Shown one piece after another: positions 26,542-35,332 of a DNA stretch of 64,000 bases (positions are counted from its first letter, which is position 1; every line of letters starts with the position of its first letter). A model generated the notes under the pieces. That model was not told the DNA's origin, made no database searches, and saw only the letters and a list, made by a program, of their open reading frames with translations. A program made the translations under genes and the position numbers. The DNA is from Brevundimonas sp. EYE_349 (GTDB taxonomy: Bacteria > Pseudomonadota > Alphaproteobacteria > Caulobacterales > Caulobacteraceae): NCBI RefSeq assembly GCF_023147505.1, contig NZ_JAHXPB010000004.1:1-64000 (forward strand). Direction: 5' to 3'.

Positions 26542-28068
26542 ATGATCCCCACTTCGCGACGCAGCCTTTTACGATTCAGAGACTTCGCGCGCACGCCGTC
26601 TCTGGCCCGCTCGATCTCGGCGATGCTTGTCCTGGCGTTCGCCCTGCTGATCGTGGTCAATGTGACCACCTTCGTGATGATCCAGCGCACGGCGGCGGTG
26701 AACGACACGATTGAGCATGCCCAGCAGATGCGCCGGGCCTCGCGCACGACCCTGATTGCCATGCTGAACGCTGAAACGGCCCAGCGCGGCTTCCTGCTGA
26801 CCGGGCGCAGCGACTTCCTGGAGCCCTATCGCAAGGCGCAGTCCGAGATCGCGCCCGCCGTCGCCTTTCTGGACGAGGGCGCCGCGCGAGACCCCACGCT
26901 GAAGGCGCCGATCGACCGCATTCATGGGCTGGCCGATCAGAAATGGGGCGAGATGGAGAAGACCCTGACGCTGGCGCAGCAGGGTCGCATCGGTCAGTCG
27001 ATCCAGTCGGTCCGTTCCGGCGAAGGCAAACGCTATATGGACGAACTGCGGGCGGCGGTGGACGACTTCGACAACATCAAGTCCCGACGCATCGCCGACC
27101 GTACTCTCAAGTCAGAACGATACGGCACGCTGACCGTGGTGATGAACGCGATCACGGGGCTTCTGGTGGTGGTTCTGGCGCTTCTGTCGGCCTGGATGGT
27201 TCGCCGCTACGTCGGCGAGATTCAGACCGCCCGCGCCACCCTGGACGCCGCCAACGCCAGTCTGGAGGACAAGGTCAAGGAACGGACCGGCGACCTGATG
27301 CGCGCCAACGAGGAAATCCAACGGTTCGCCTATATCGTCAGCCACGATCTTCGCGCGCCCCTTGTGAATGTCATGGGTTACACTTCGGAGCTGGAGCAGG
27401 CCGGCAAGGTGGTCGACAAGGCCATCGCCGATGCCGAGAAGACCCGCGCGGTCGACGCCGACGTGGTCATGGCCGTGCGCGAAGACATGCCCGAGGCCAT
27501 CGGCTTCATCCGCGCCTCAACCGAAAAGATGGACCGTCTGATCAACGCCATCCTGAAGCTGTCGCGCGAGGGCCGCCGCAATCTGCTGCCTGAGACATTG
27601 GACATGACGGCCATGGCCGAGAACATCGCCAAGAGCGTCCACCACCAGACCGAGGCTTCCGGCGCCCGCATCGAGGTCCAGCCCTTGCCAGAAATCGAGA
27701 GCGACCGGATTTCGATGGAGCAGATCGTGGGCAATCTGATCGACAATGCGGTCAAATATCTGGACCACGGTCGGCCGGGCGAGATTGTCGTCTCGGGAGA
27801 GGATACGCCCGGCGGCTGGGTCGTCTATCGCATCGCCGACAATGGTCGGGGCATCGCGCCGCGCGACCACGAGCGAATTTTCGAACTGTTCCGTCGCTCT
27901 GGCAAACAGGACCGCTCGGGCGAGGGCTTGGGCCTGGCCTTTGTCCGCAACAGCGTTCGCCGGCTGGGCGGGACCATCGACGTCGAATCCGAGCTGGGTA
28001 AAGGCTCGACTTTCCTGCTGAAATTCCCCAAACGACTGATTGTAGCCGAACCTGGAGTCGCGTTGTGA
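26542..28068 (+). CDS. CHASE3-domain sensor histidine kinase
   Basis: Membrane histidine kinase (508 aa). TM1 lies near residues 27-47, and a ~150-residue CHASE3 periplasmic sensor includes the typical AETAQRGFLLTGRSDFLEPY. TM2 lies near 196-218, followed by a coiled coil and a HisKA box (FAYIVSHDLRAPLVNVMGYT, His near 270). A ~35-residue insertion separates the two dimerisation helices. The ATP domain has NLIDNAVKYLD, DNGRGIAP and GEGLGLAFV. It overlaps the next gene by 4 bases, forming a three-gene signalling operon with the two downstream regulators. Ligand unknown. Confidence 0.9.
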   Translation: MIPTSRRSLLRFRDFARTPSLARSISAMLVLAFALLIVVNVTTFVMIQRTAAVNDTIEHAQQMRRASRTTLIAMLNAETAQRGFLLTGRSDFLEPYRKAQSEIAPAVAFLDEGAARDPTLKAPIDRIHGLADQKWGEMEKTLTLAQQGRIGQSIQSVRSGEGKRYMDELRAAVDDFDNIKSRRIADRTLKSERYGTLTVVMNAITGLLVVVLALLSAWMVRRYVGEIQTARATLDAANASLEDKVKERTGDLMRANEEIQRFAYIVSHDLRAPLVNVMGYTSELEQAGKVVDKAIADAEKTRAVDADVVMAVREDMPEAIGFIRASTEKMDRLINAILKLSREGRRNLLPETLDMTAMAENIAKSVHHQTEASGARIEVQPLPEIESDRISMEQIVGNLIDNAVKYLDHGRPGEIVVSGEDTPGGWVVYRIADNGRGIAPRDHERIFELFRRSGKQDRSGEGLGLAFVRNSVRRLGGTIDVESELGKGSTFLLKFPKRLIVAEPGVAL

Positions 28069-28490
28069 CGCATCCCGTCAAAATCATCATGGTCGAAGAC
28101 GACCACGGTCACGCCAAGCTGATCGAAAAGAACATCCGTCGCGCGAATATCAATAACGAAATCAAGCATTTCGATGAAGGTGGCGCGGCGCTGGAGTATC
28201 TGTTCAGCGACGAAATCCTGGAGAACGGGCCGCTTCTGATCCTGCTGGACCTTAACCTGCCGGATATGTCGGGAACCGACATCCTGGAAAAGGTGAAGGG
28301 CAATGAACGGTTGCGCCGCGCGCCTGTGGTGGTTTTGACCACCACCGACGACAAGGTCGAGATTCAGCGGTGCTACGACCTGGGCTGCAATGTCTACATC
28401 ACCAAGCCCGTCGATTATGAATCCTTCGCCGGCGCGATCCGCCAACTGGGCCTGTTCCTGTCGGTGATCCAGGCCCCGGAGATCGAGTGA
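28065..28490 (+). CDS. single-domain response regulator (Rcp1-like)
   Basis: Stand-alone receiver of 141 residues resembling the Rcp1 regulators paired with phytochrome-type kinases. The acid pair is EDD near residue 11, the phospho-acceptor Asp lies in [13 protein letters not shown] (about 63), Thr in VVLTTTDD and Lys in [11 protein letters not shown]. It has no output domain, so it probably shuttles phosphate between the CHASE3 kinase and the downstream receiver-kinase. Both junctions overlap (ATGA-type and GTGA-type), showing tight coupling. Confidence 0.9.
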   Translation: MTHPVKIIMVEDDHGHAKLIEKNIRRANINNEIKHFDEGGAALEYLFSDEILENGPLLILLDLNLPDMSGTDILEKVKGNERLRRAPVVVLTTTDDKVEIQRCYDLGCNVYITKPVDYESFAGAIRQLGLFLSVIQAPEIE

Positions 28491-29527
28491 TCGCGGCCGA
28501 CCAGCCCATTCGTCTGCTCTACATCGACGACGACCGGGGCCTGTCCCGGTTGGTCGAGAAGGAGTTGGCGCGTCACGGCTACGCTGTGACCTGCGCGCCC
28601 GATGGCGACGCCGGGCTGGAGCTGTTGCAGCAGCACGACTACGATGTTTGCGCGCTGGACCACTATATGCCGTCACGGGACGGGCTGGACGTGTTGCCGG
28701 ACATCCTGGCGCTGACTGCGCCGCCGCCGGTCGTCTATGTCACCGGCGCCCAGGATGGGCGGATCGCCGTGGCCGCCCTTCGCGCCGGCGCCGCTGACTA
28801 TGTCATCAAGGACGTGTCGGAGGACTTCACCTCCCTGCTGCGTGTGGCGCTGGAAGACTCCCTTTTGCGGCGGCGCCTGCAACGCGAGAACGATCTGGCG
28901 CAGGAAGAAATCCGTCTGGCGCGCGATCGGGCGGAGGCGATGCTGCGCGAGGTGAACCACCGCGTCGGCAATTCGCTGCAACTGGTGTCCAGCTTCATGT
29001 CGCTGCAGATGCGCCATGTGTCGGACCAGGGCGCCAAGGACGCGCTGCGGGAATCCCAGGCTCGGATCGAGGCCGTGGCTCACGTTCACCGCCGCCTCTA
29101 CACGTCCGGCGACATGAGCCAGGTGGCCATGCACGAGTATCTGGAAGGGCTGATGGACGAACTATCGAAGTCCATTGGGCCGGACGACGGCTCGCCGCAC
29201 CTGAAGCTGGAGGCCGCGCCCCTGTCGGTCACGACCGACCAGGCCGTATCCATCGGCGTTATCGTGACCGAATTGGTGACCAATGCGGTCAAATACGCCT
29301 ATGCGCCGGGGCAGGGTGGCGAAATCCGCATCCGTATGGATCGCGAAGGGGATAGCCGCGTCGTCCTGACCGTCGAAGACGATGGGCCGGGCATGGGCGA
29401 CGGTGCGCCCAAGGGCACGGGTCTGGGGGCCAAGATCATCTCGGCCATGGCGTCGGGCCTGCGTTCGGCGGTCGAGTTCGACGGCGCCCACAAGGGCGTG
29501 CGCGCCAGGCTGGCCTTCGACCTTTAG
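28487..29527 (+). CDS. receiver-HisKA_2 histidine kinase hybrid
   Basis: Soluble protein (346 aa). An N-terminal receiver (DDD near residue 16, Asp in [15 protein letters not shown], Lys in YVIKDVSED) is joined to a HisKA_2-type kinase with the box [21 protein letters not shown] (His near 163). The ATP domain shows [15 protein letters not shown] and [10 protein letters not shown]. Kinases of the HisKA_2/HWE class often feed the PhyR general stress response in alphaproteobacteria. The csbD gene 0.5 kb downstream has an EcfG-type promoter. That link is inference. GTG start overlapping the previous stop. Confidence 0.88.
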   Translation: MIAADQPIRLLYIDDDRGLSRLVEKELARHGYAVTCAPDGDAGLELLQQHDYDVCALDHYMPSRDGLDVLPDILALTAPPPVVYVTGAQDGRIAVAALRAGAADYVIKDVSEDFTSLLRVALEDSLLRRRLQRENDLAQEEIRLARDRAEAMLREVNHRVGNSLQLVSSFMSLQMRHVSDQGAKDALRESQARIEAVAHVHRRLYTSGDMSQVAMHEYLEGLMDELSKSIGPDDGSPHLKLEAAPLSVTTDQAVSIGVIVTELVTNAVKYAYAPGQGGEIRIRMDREGDSRVVLTVEDDGPGMGDGAPKGTGLGAKIISAMASGLRSAVEFDGAHKGVRARLAFDL

Positions 29528-29541
29528 GGGTTGGCGTTATC

Positions 29542-29985
29542 ATGCTGCAGTTCGGCGTTCGAAAACCCGCAACCGACTATCGCCATCGCGCCGTCGCCTT
29601 CGGCGTGGTGGAACGCGATGGCCTGATCGCCTGCGTGCGCGTGGAGCGAGCGACCGGCCCCTACTTCGACCTGCCGGGCGGTGGGGTGGACGTGGAGGAA
29701 ACCGAGGTCGAGGCCCTGCGGCGCGAGTTTGTCGAGGAGACGGGTCTGACGATCACGCCGTTGAACCGCATCGCCGAGGCCAGCCAGTATTTCATACGGT
29801 CTACCGACGAGCCGCTGAACAATGTCGGCGGCTTCTGGACGGCGCGCGTCGTGGCGGAAGATCCGACCGCCAAATGCGAGGAAGATCACACTCTGGTTTG
29901 GTTGGACCCCACCTTCGCCCTGTCTCGGCTGCGCCACGATTCACACGCCTGGGCGGTGGCGGTCTGGCTGCGGCGCGCAAGCTGA
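29542..29985 (+). CDS. Nudix hydrolase
   Basis: A 147-residue Nudix protein. The Nudix box is complete: GGGVDVEETEVEAL followed by RREFVEETGL (about residues 47-70), which provides the metal-binding Glu residues. Such enzymes hydrolyse nucleoside diphosphates linked to other groups; the substrate is not evident. It follows the HisKA_2 kinase by 14 bases and may belong to the same transcript. Confidence 0.9.
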   Translation: MLQFGVRKPATDYRHRAVAFGVVERDGLIACVRVERATGPYFDLPGGGVDVEETEVEALRREFVEETGLTITPLNRIAEASQYFIRSTDEPLNNVGGFWTARVVAEDPTAKCEEDHTLVWLDPTFALSRLRHDSHAWAVAVWLRRAS

Positions 29986-29992
29986 GCCTTAC

Positions 29993-30019
29993 GGAACTAG
30001 GCCTTTAAGATTTCGTTTT
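29993..30019 (+). promoter_or_regulatory. EcfG (general stress sigma factor) promoter for csbD
   Basis: A -35 element GGAAC (29993-29997) is followed after 16 bases by CGTTTT (30014-30019). This is the consensus recognised by the alphaproteobacterial EcfG/SigT sigma factor (GGAAC-N16/17-CGTT). The predicted start is about 45 bases before the csbD ATG. Confidence 0.75.
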
Positions 30020-30069
30020 TTGATCAACGCGTGACGCCATACCGGCCGCGCAGGATCAGGAGACAAAGC

Positions 30070-30249
30070 ATGGCCGATCATGATCGTATCGAAGGCGCCG
30101 CCAAGAACCTGGGCGGCAAGGTTAAGGAAGCCGCCGGCAAGGTGACCGGCGACACCAAGCTGCAGGCCGAGGGCAAGGCCGATCAGGTCGAAGGCAAGGT
30201 CCAGAACGCCGTCGGCGGCGTCAAGGACAGCCTGCGCGACAAGGACTGA
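30070..30249 (+). CDS. CsbD family stress protein
   Basis: A 59-residue hydrophilic protein made of CsbD repeats rich in Gly, Lys, Ala and Glu (RIEGAAKNLGGKVKEAAGKVTGD, then KLQAEGKADQVEGKVQNAVGG). Family members are strongly stress-induced in many bacteria, though their molecular role is unknown. The ATG at 30070 has a good AGGAGA site; an in-frame start at 30031 would add a non-homologous leader. The EcfG-type promoter upstream predicts control by the general stress response. A terminator follows. Confidence 0.9.
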   Translation: MADHDRIEGAAKNLGGKVKEAAGKVTGDTKLQAEGKADQVEGKVQNAVGGVKDSLRDKD

Positions 30250-30280
30250 CCCCTAAGTCTACTCTTCACTGAATGCGCGA

Positions 30281-30311
30281 AACGCCGTCCGCGAAAGCGG
30301 GCGGCGTTTTC
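30281..30311 (+). terminator. rho-independent terminator after csbD
   Basis: A 12-bp stem (AACGCCGTCCGC / GCGGGCGGCGTT, one G-U pair) with a GAAA loop is followed by TTC and a T-rich tail. It lies 32 bases after the csbD stop. Confidence 0.8.
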
Positions 30312-30317
30312 TTTGGG

Positions 30318-30824
30318 TCAGTCGGGCTTGTCGCCCCAAAGCGTCAGCGACAGGCCCTTCTTGTCCGCACCGTCCACGGGCCGGCATTCCGAACTGAAGC
30401 CTCCCTGGCTCGGACGGGGGCGACAGTCCATTTCCCGAAGGCCGGACGGCGCATTGATCGTTCGCGACTGCGGACCGCACTGGACCGCATAGGCGGAGCC
30501 GCCGGCGGACGCCTGCATCATCTGACAGTCGCCGGCCATGCCGGTGGGCCGCAACGCCTCGGGCAGGTTCGGTCCCATGGCTACAGCCAACTGCGCGTGC
30601 ACCTCGGCCTGGCAGGCCTGCATCGGCGTGTCGCCGCGGACCAGGGGGCTGCACCGCGCTCGCTCGAACCCGAAGGGATCGGCCAGGCCCCAGGCCGGCA
30701 CGGAATGCGATGCGGCGGGCTCAGGCGGCGCCGGCGCGGTCGCAGGCGCGGCGGTGGGCGTTTCCCACACCACCGTCGGCGCGGTCTGTTGCAGAAGCAG
30801 TAAGGCGAAGGCGGCGGCGATCAT
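30318..30824 (-). CDS. exported protein of unknown function, cysteine-containing
   Basis: A 168-residue protein with a short hydrophobic N-terminus (MIAAAFALLLLQQTAP), an Ala/Pro-rich spacer, and a mature domain with six cysteines (RARCSP, MQACQA, GDCQMM, VQCGPQ, MDCRPR, SECRPV). The cysteines suggest disulfides in the periplasm. I recognise no family. It lies 49 bases downstream of the VWA gene on the same strand and may share its transcript. Confidence 0.65.
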   Translation of the reverse strand: MIAAAFALLLLQQTAPTVVWETPTAAPATAPAPPEPAASHSVPAWGLADPFGFERARCSPLVRGDTPMQACQAEVHAQLAVAMGPNLPEALRPTGMAGDCQMMQASAGGSAYAVQCGPQSRTINAPSGLREMDCRPRPSQGGFSSECRPVDGADKKGLSLTLWGDKPD

Positions 30825-30873
30825 TGGTCGAACCCCTCGTACGGCGCTGTGCCCGTCGCTCCGTGCGCCGGCC

Positions 30874-32052
30874 TTACCTTGTCAGGGCGCGCATCGCCTT
30901 GTCCAGCCCGTCCAGCGTAAGCGGATACATCCGCTGGTCCATCACCTCGCGCAGCAGCCCGACCGAGGCGGTATAGCCCCAATAACGTTCCTGCACCGGA
31001 TTTAGCCAGACCGACCGCTCCCATTGACCGCGCGCCCGCTTCATCCAGACCGCGCCGGCCTCCTCGTTCCAGTGCTCGACCGAGCCGCCGGGCATGGTGA
31101 TTTCATAGGGGCCCATCGTCGCATCCCCGACGAAGATCGCACGCCAGTCGCCAGGGTATTTGTTCAGCACGTCCCAGGTCGGGATCCGTTCGGTATGGCG
31201 GCGGCGGTTGTCCTTCCAGACCCCCTCGTAGAGGCAGTTGTGAAAGTAGAAGAACTCCAGGTTCTTGAACTCGGTCTTGGCCGCGGAGAACAACTCCTCG
31301 ACCATCTTGATATGGCCGTCCATCGAGCCGCCGATGTCCAGGAACAGCAGCACCTTGATCGTGTTGCGCCGTTCGGGCCGCATCTGGATGTCCAGCCAAC
31401 CCTGACGCGCCGTGCCGTCGATGGTGCCGTCGATGTCCAGTTCGTCCGCCGCGCCCTGGCGCGCGAAGCGGCGCAGACGGCGCAGGGCGACCTTGATGTT
31501 GCGGGTGCCCAGTTCGACCGTGTCGTCCAGGTTCTTGAACTCGCGCTTCTCCCAGACCTTGACCGCCCGGCCATGCTTGCCCGGCCCGCCGATCCGCACC
31601 CCTTCGGGATTATAGCCGCCGTGTCCGAAGGGGCTGGTACCGCCCGTTCCGATCCATTTTGAGCCGCCGGAATGGCGTTCCTTCTGCTCCTCCAGCCGCT
31701 GTTTCAGCGTCTCCATCAGCTTGTCGAAGCCGCCCAGGGCCTCGATCTGAGCCTTCTCCTCGTCGGTCAGGTATTTTTCGTTCAGCAGCCGCAGCCAGTC
31801 TTCGGGAATGTCGGTGGTCAGGTCCTCTCCCGCGCCGACCGTCTCGATGCCCTTGAACACCGTGCCGAACACCTGATCGAAACGGTCATAGTGTTTCTCG
31901 TCCTTGACCAGAACCGCGCGCGACAGGTGATAAAAGGCCTCGACCTCTCGCCCCGCCAGATCGCGATCCATGGCCTCCATAAGATTGAGCCATTCCTTCA
32001 TCGACACCGGAACCTTGGCGTCGCGCAGGGCGGAGAAGAAGGGCAGAAGCAT
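30874..32052 (-). CDS. VWA (CoxE-like) domain-containing protein
   Basis: A 392-residue cytoplasmic protein of the COG3825/CoxE-like group. The N-terminal helical part includes DAKVPVSMKEWLNLM. A Gly-rich hinge (SKWIGTGGTSPFGHGGYNPEG) precedes a C-terminal von Willebrand A domain. The metal-site motif reads LFLDIGGSMDGH (about residue 237), so the usual D-x-S-x-S is D-x-G-x-S. In other genomes such proteins act with MoxR-type AAA+ ATPases in metalloprotein or complex assembly. No MoxR gene is in this window. Start overlaps the stop of the upstream gene by one base. Confidence 0.85.
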   Translation of the reverse strand: MLLPFFSALRDAKVPVSMKEWLNLMEAMDRDLAGREVEAFYHLSRAVLVKDEKHYDRFDQVFGTVFKGIETVGAGEDLTTDIPEDWLRLLNEKYLTDEEKAQIEALGGFDKLMETLKQRLEEQKERHSGGSKWIGTGGTSPFGHGGYNPEGVRIGGPGKHGRAVKVWEKREFKNLDDTVELGTRNIKVALRRLRRFARQGAADELDIDGTIDGTARQGWLDIQMRPERRNTIKVLLFLDIGGSMDGHIKMVEELFSAAKTEFKNLEFFYFHNCLYEGVWKDNRRRHTERIPTWDVLNKYPGDWRAIFVGDATMGPYEITMPGGSVEHWNEEAGAVWMKRARGQWERSVWLNPVQERYWGYTASVGLLREVMDQRMYPLTLDGLDKAMRALTR

Positions 32053-32732
32053 TAGTCGGCGCCGGGCGCGGCGACATTGACTTGGGGCGCGGCGGTCGAT
32101 TGGGCGGCACGACGCGCGGCGAGTTCAGGTTCCAGGATCGTCGTAATCCAGAAGCTGTCGAAGACGCCGCTTCTGCCCGCCGTGCCTGGCGGAGAGGAAA
32201 AGCGGTACTTGACGGCCCATCCATCGATTACCCCGACCGTCGCCTGCTCGTAGCTGTCAGGTGTTTCGAAACCGATCGTCTTGTGTTCGGGGATTTCACG
32301 GCCTGGAAGCTCGAACATTGGGCGGCTGCGAGACAGGTCCGCCGGGCGAGCGCCGCGATAACGCGCTTGGATCGCGAGAGCGGCGGTGGCGGCTTCCTCC
32401 GCCGTCGTCCCTGTGCTGCGCGTCAAATATAGGGTGCGAATATCGCTTATGGTTTGGGTCGAACAGCCGACGTCGTCTCCGCGCTGTGCACTGGGATAGA
32501 CATGAACGGCGTTCACTGTCTTGCCTGGATTGAGCACGCACCGATATCCACTGGCCTTGTGACGCAGAATGATCGCGCCGCCAGCCGTTGCGCTTTCGTT
32601 GTCGAACAGGTCGGAGGCGCCGGCGGCGGAAAGCAAACGGTCGCCTTCCGCGACGGCCGCTCGGGCGGCGCCTTCGTCCGAAGTGGGGGCGGCTTGCAAA
32701 GCAAGCATCAGCGAAAGGACAAGGGTGTGCAT
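32052..32732 (-). CDS. exported protein of unknown function
   Basis: A 226-residue protein with a signal-like start (MHTLVLSLMLALQAAPTS) and a mature part containing a conserved-looking core (GGAIILRHKASGYRCVLNPG). A second Cys lies near residue 90 (VGCSTQ), so one disulfide is possible. The C-terminus is Ala-rich. No family recognised. It directly precedes the VWA gene with a one-base overlap, so the two are probably translated from one message. Confidence 0.65.
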   Translation of the reverse strand: MHTLVLSLMLALQAAPTSDEGAARAAVAEGDRLLSAAGASDLFDNESATAGGAIILRHKASGYRCVLNPGKTVNAVHVYPSAQRGDDVGCSTQTISDIRTLYLTRSTGTTAEEAATAALAIQARYRGARPADLSRSRPMFELPGREIPEHKTIGFETPDSYEQATVGVIDGWAVKYRFSSPPGTAGRSGVFDSFWITTILEPELAARRAAQSTAAPQVNVAAPGAD

Positions 32733-32795
32733 TCAGCGTGGCTTTGAATGGTGTGTCGGGCGACCACAGAACCATTTGCTGCGGTAGGCGTCTAC

Positions 32796-33323
32796 CTATC
32801 CGCGTCGCAAGATGAACTCGCGGTCGCGCCAGGCGCCGACGGGATAGTCGTATTCGCCGACCTTTTCGAAGCCGTGGGCGGCGTAGAGGCGCCGGGCCCT
32901 ATCATTGCCGCTCCAGACGCCGATCCACAGCGGGCCGGAGGTGTTGGCCTGCATCCAGTCCAGCGCCAGGGTCAGCAGGGCCGTGCCCAGGCCCAGGCCT
33001 TGCGCCGATTTGGCGACATAGAGGCGGCGAAGCTCCAGATCGCCGCTCTTAGCCTCGGCATGCGGCAGGCCGTTGGGACCGGCGTTGGCGAAGGCCAGCA
33101 GTTCGCCGGCCCGCTCGGCCACCCACCAGGCGCAGCCCGGCTCGGCCAGCTTCGTTAACGTCGGCTCCAGTCCGAAACTGGCGTCGAGAAAGGCGGTCAG
33201 ATCCGTAGGCGGATAGGGGATGCCGAACCCGCTGACGAAGGTGTCCACGAAGGTCTGGCGGCCCAGGGCCCCCAGCGCGGCGGCGTCGTCAGGGCGGGCA
33301 GGGCGGATCACGGGCGCGGTCAT
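32796..33323 (-). CDS. GNAT family N-acetyltransferase
   Basis: A 175-residue acetyltransferase with the GNAT fold. The acetyl-CoA binding motif A reads LYVAKSAQGLGLGTALL (about residues 94-110), with the R/Q-x-x-G-x-G/A pattern present as QGLGLG. Motif B is ARRLYAAHGFEKVGEYDY. The N-terminus IRPARPDDAAALGAL is typical. Substrate unknown. It lies 23 bases after the oxidoreductase gene on the same strand, so the two may form an operon. Confidence 0.9.
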   Translation of the reverse strand: MTAPVIRPARPDDAAALGALGRQTFVDTFVSGFGIPYPPTDLTAFLDASFGLEPTLTKLAEPGCAWWVAERAGELLAFANAGPNGLPHAEAKSGDLELRRLYVAKSAQGLGLGTALLTLALDWMQANTSGPLWIGVWSGNDRARRLYAAHGFEKVGEYDYPVGAWRDREFILRRG

Positions 33324-33346
33324 GGTCCGCTCTTAGAGGGCAAGGG

Positions 33347-34351
33347 TCAGAGACCGTCCAGCGCGATCTTGCCGATGGTCGCGCCGCTCTCCAGCCGACG
33401 ATGGCCGTCCAGAAGGGTTTCGACCGAGAGCGGTCCCAGGTTCTCGGTCAAGGTGGTGCGGACCGCGCCAGCGTCGACCAGGCGCGAAACCTCGGTCAGG
33501 ATTTCGTGCTGCCGGATCATGTCCGGGGTCTGCTGGACCGGCCGGGTGAACATGAACTCCCAGACGAAGCCGGCGGCCTTGGGTTTCAGCAGTTCCACCG
33601 GCAAGCCCTTAAAGTCGTCGATGGCGCCGATCACCCCTTGCGCCGCAACCGCGCGGGCCAGGGCCTCGAAATGGGATTGGGTGTGGGTCAGGGCGGCGAT
33701 GTAGCGGGGCGCGCGCTCGCCGGCGGCGGCCAAGGCCTCGTCGATCGCGCCGGAATGGTCGATGACGGCATGGGCGCCCAGGCCCAGGCACCATTGGCGG
33801 GTGTCGGGGCGCGAGGCGGTGGCCACGACGCGCAGCCGGGTCGTCGCCCGTGCGATCTGGATCAGGGCTGAACCCACGCCGCCCGCGCCGCCGACGATCA
33901 GCAGGGTCTCGTCCTCGTCGGCCCCGGCCTTCATCCGGTCGAACAGCAGCTCCCAGGCCGTGATGGCGGTCAGGGGCAGGGCGGCGGCTTCTGGGAACGT
34001 CAGGGATGTCGGCTTAGGTCCCACGATCCGCTCATCCACCGCTTGGCGTTCGGCGTTGGAGCCGGGACGGTCGATCTGGCCGGCGTAGAAGACCGCGTCT
34101 CCGACCTTGAACAGGCTGGCCTTTTCGCCGACGCCGATCACCACGCCTGCCGCGTCATAGCCCAGGATGCTGGTCTGGCCGCCCTCGGGCTGACGGCTGT
34201 TTCGGACCTTGGCGTCGACCGGGTTCAGGCTGACGGCCTTGACCTGAACCAGCAGGTCCCAGGGACGTAACGTCGGCTCGGGCGCGTCGAAAGCGATCAG
34301 GGCGGCGGGGTCGGTCGCGGGGCGGGGTCCGGTCGTGCCGATGGCCTTCAT
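33347..34351 (-). CDS. zinc-type alcohol dehydrogenase-like / quinone oxidoreductase family protein
   Basis: A 334-residue medium-chain dehydrogenase/reductase of the QOR branch (COG0604). The N-terminal GroES-like domain has SLNPVDAKVRN and GYDAAGVVIGVGEKASLFKVGD. The NAD(P)H-binding domain has the motif IVGGAGGVGSALIQIAR (about residues 152-168). Catalytic-zinc cysteines are absent, so it is probably an NADPH-dependent reductase of quinones or enones. AGGAG precedes the ATG at 34351. The phosphatase gene is divergent. Confidence 0.9.
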   Translation of the reverse strand: MKAIGTTGPRPATDPAALIAFDAPEPTLRPWDLLVQVKAVSLNPVDAKVRNSRQPEGGQTSILGYDAAGVVIGVGEKASLFKVGDAVFYAGQIDRPGSNAERQAVDERIVGPKPTSLTFPEAAALPLTAITAWELLFDRMKAGADEDETLLIVGGAGGVGSALIQIARATTRLRVVATASRPDTRQWCLGLGAHAVIDHSGAIDEALAAAGERAPRYIAALTHTQSHFEALARAVAAQGVIGAIDDFKGLPVELLKPKAAGFVWEFMFTRPVQQTPDMIRQHEILTEVSRLVDAGAVRTTLTENLGPLSVETLLDGHRRLESGATIGKIALDGL

Positions 34352-34624
34352 GATGGGCTCCTGAGGCTTGGTTCGTCGTCATCCAGATCGGTTTGCAAAA
34401 CGCCCGGCGCAAGGCGCATCGGCGAAATCACCGCCCGCAAGACCGACCTGCCGATGTCGCCGTTCCGGAGGTCGCGCGACCCAGGTGTTCAGGCGAGGTT
34501 GTGTCGGCGCGCGAGGGGGGCTACGACCTTGAAGGATCAGGCCGTTCTGCGGTCGCACATGTCACGTGCTTGGGGAGGACTGAGGACGTTCAAAGCCTTG
34601 AAACCAAAGGCCCGTCCGCTCGTC
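34352..34624. other. 273-base divergent spacer, no gene seen
   Basis: This spacer separates the quinone-oxidoreductase-like gene (minus) from the histidine phosphatase gene (plus). The plus frame of the phosphatase is open back to 34454, so part of it could be an N-terminal extension, but the sequence there is basic and shows no recognisable domain. I see no RNA gene, hairpin with a T tract, or clear operator. Confidence 0.5.
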
Positions 34625-35284
34625 ATGTCTGTCCCCGCCTTGTCCCTCGATTCGACCGAACCGTCCGTGGTTCCACCCGCCTCGCCCTCCGTCGGCGGCC
34701 TGGTCGCGACCCGTCCCGGCGCAATCATCCTGACCCGTCATGGCGAGCCGGCCCTGTCGCGCAAATGCCTGATCACCGCGCGACAATACGGCGACTGGTG
34801 GGCGAAATATGAGATTGGCGGCCTCTTGGCCGGCCAGACGCCGCCCGCCGAGCTGGTCGCTGCGGCCCAGGGCGCGGGGGCCATCTACGCCTCCACCCGC
34901 CAGCGCGCCCAGGAGACCGCCGCCGCCGTCTCGGCAGGGCGTGAGGTGCTGTCGGACGTCATGTTCATCGAGGCGCCGCTGCCGCCGCCGCCGGTGCCGG
35001 AATGGATCAAGCTGTCGCCCAAATGGTGGGGCGTGGTGTCGCGGTTCTGGTGGCACGCTTTCGACCACCACGATGGCCAGGAGACCCGCGCCCAAGCCGA
35101 GGCCCGCGCCGACCAGGCGGCCCGGAAGCTGATCGCCCGCGCCGAAAGCGGCCAGGACGTGCTGGTTTTCGCCCACGGCTATTTCAACCACATGGTCGGC
35201 CGTGCGCTGAAGGGCGACGGCTGGAAACTGGTCCAGAACCAAGGCTTCAAATACTGGTCACAGCGTCGCTACGAGAAGCGATAG
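34625..35284 (+). CDS. histidine phosphatase family protein
   Basis: A 219-residue protein of the phosphoglycerate mutase-like branch. The catalytic motif is ILTRHGEPALSR (His near residue 39). A second conserved His lies in VFAHGYFNHMVGRAL (about 188), and an RAQETA helix (STRQRAQETAAAVS) supplies the second Arg. A Trp-rich segment (KLSPKWWGVVSRFWWHAF) suggests a membrane-interacting or substrate lid region. Substrate unknown. ATG at 34625 is chosen; in-frame starts at 34559 and 34454 are possible. xseB begins 48 bases later. Confidence 0.85.
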   Translation: MSVPALSLDSTEPSVVPPASPSVGGLVATRPGAIILTRHGEPALSRKCLITARQYGDWWAKYEIGGLLAGQTPPAELVAAAQGAGAIYASTRQRAQETAAAVSAGREVLSDVMFIEAPLPPPPVPEWIKLSPKWWGVVSRFWWHAFDHHDGQETRAQAEARADQAARKLIARAESGQDVLVFAHGYFNHMVGRALKGDGWKLVQNQGFKYWSQRRYEKR

Positions 35285-35332
35285 CCGCTTCTGCCGTTGA
35301 AGCGTGGGGCGACCCCCTCTAGGGTCCGCGCC

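Noticed and set aside
34454..34624. N-terminal extension of the histidine phosphatase
   Set aside because: The extension is basic, has no ribosome-binding site at its first codons and shows no domain, so the ATG at 34625 was preferred, though this is not certain.
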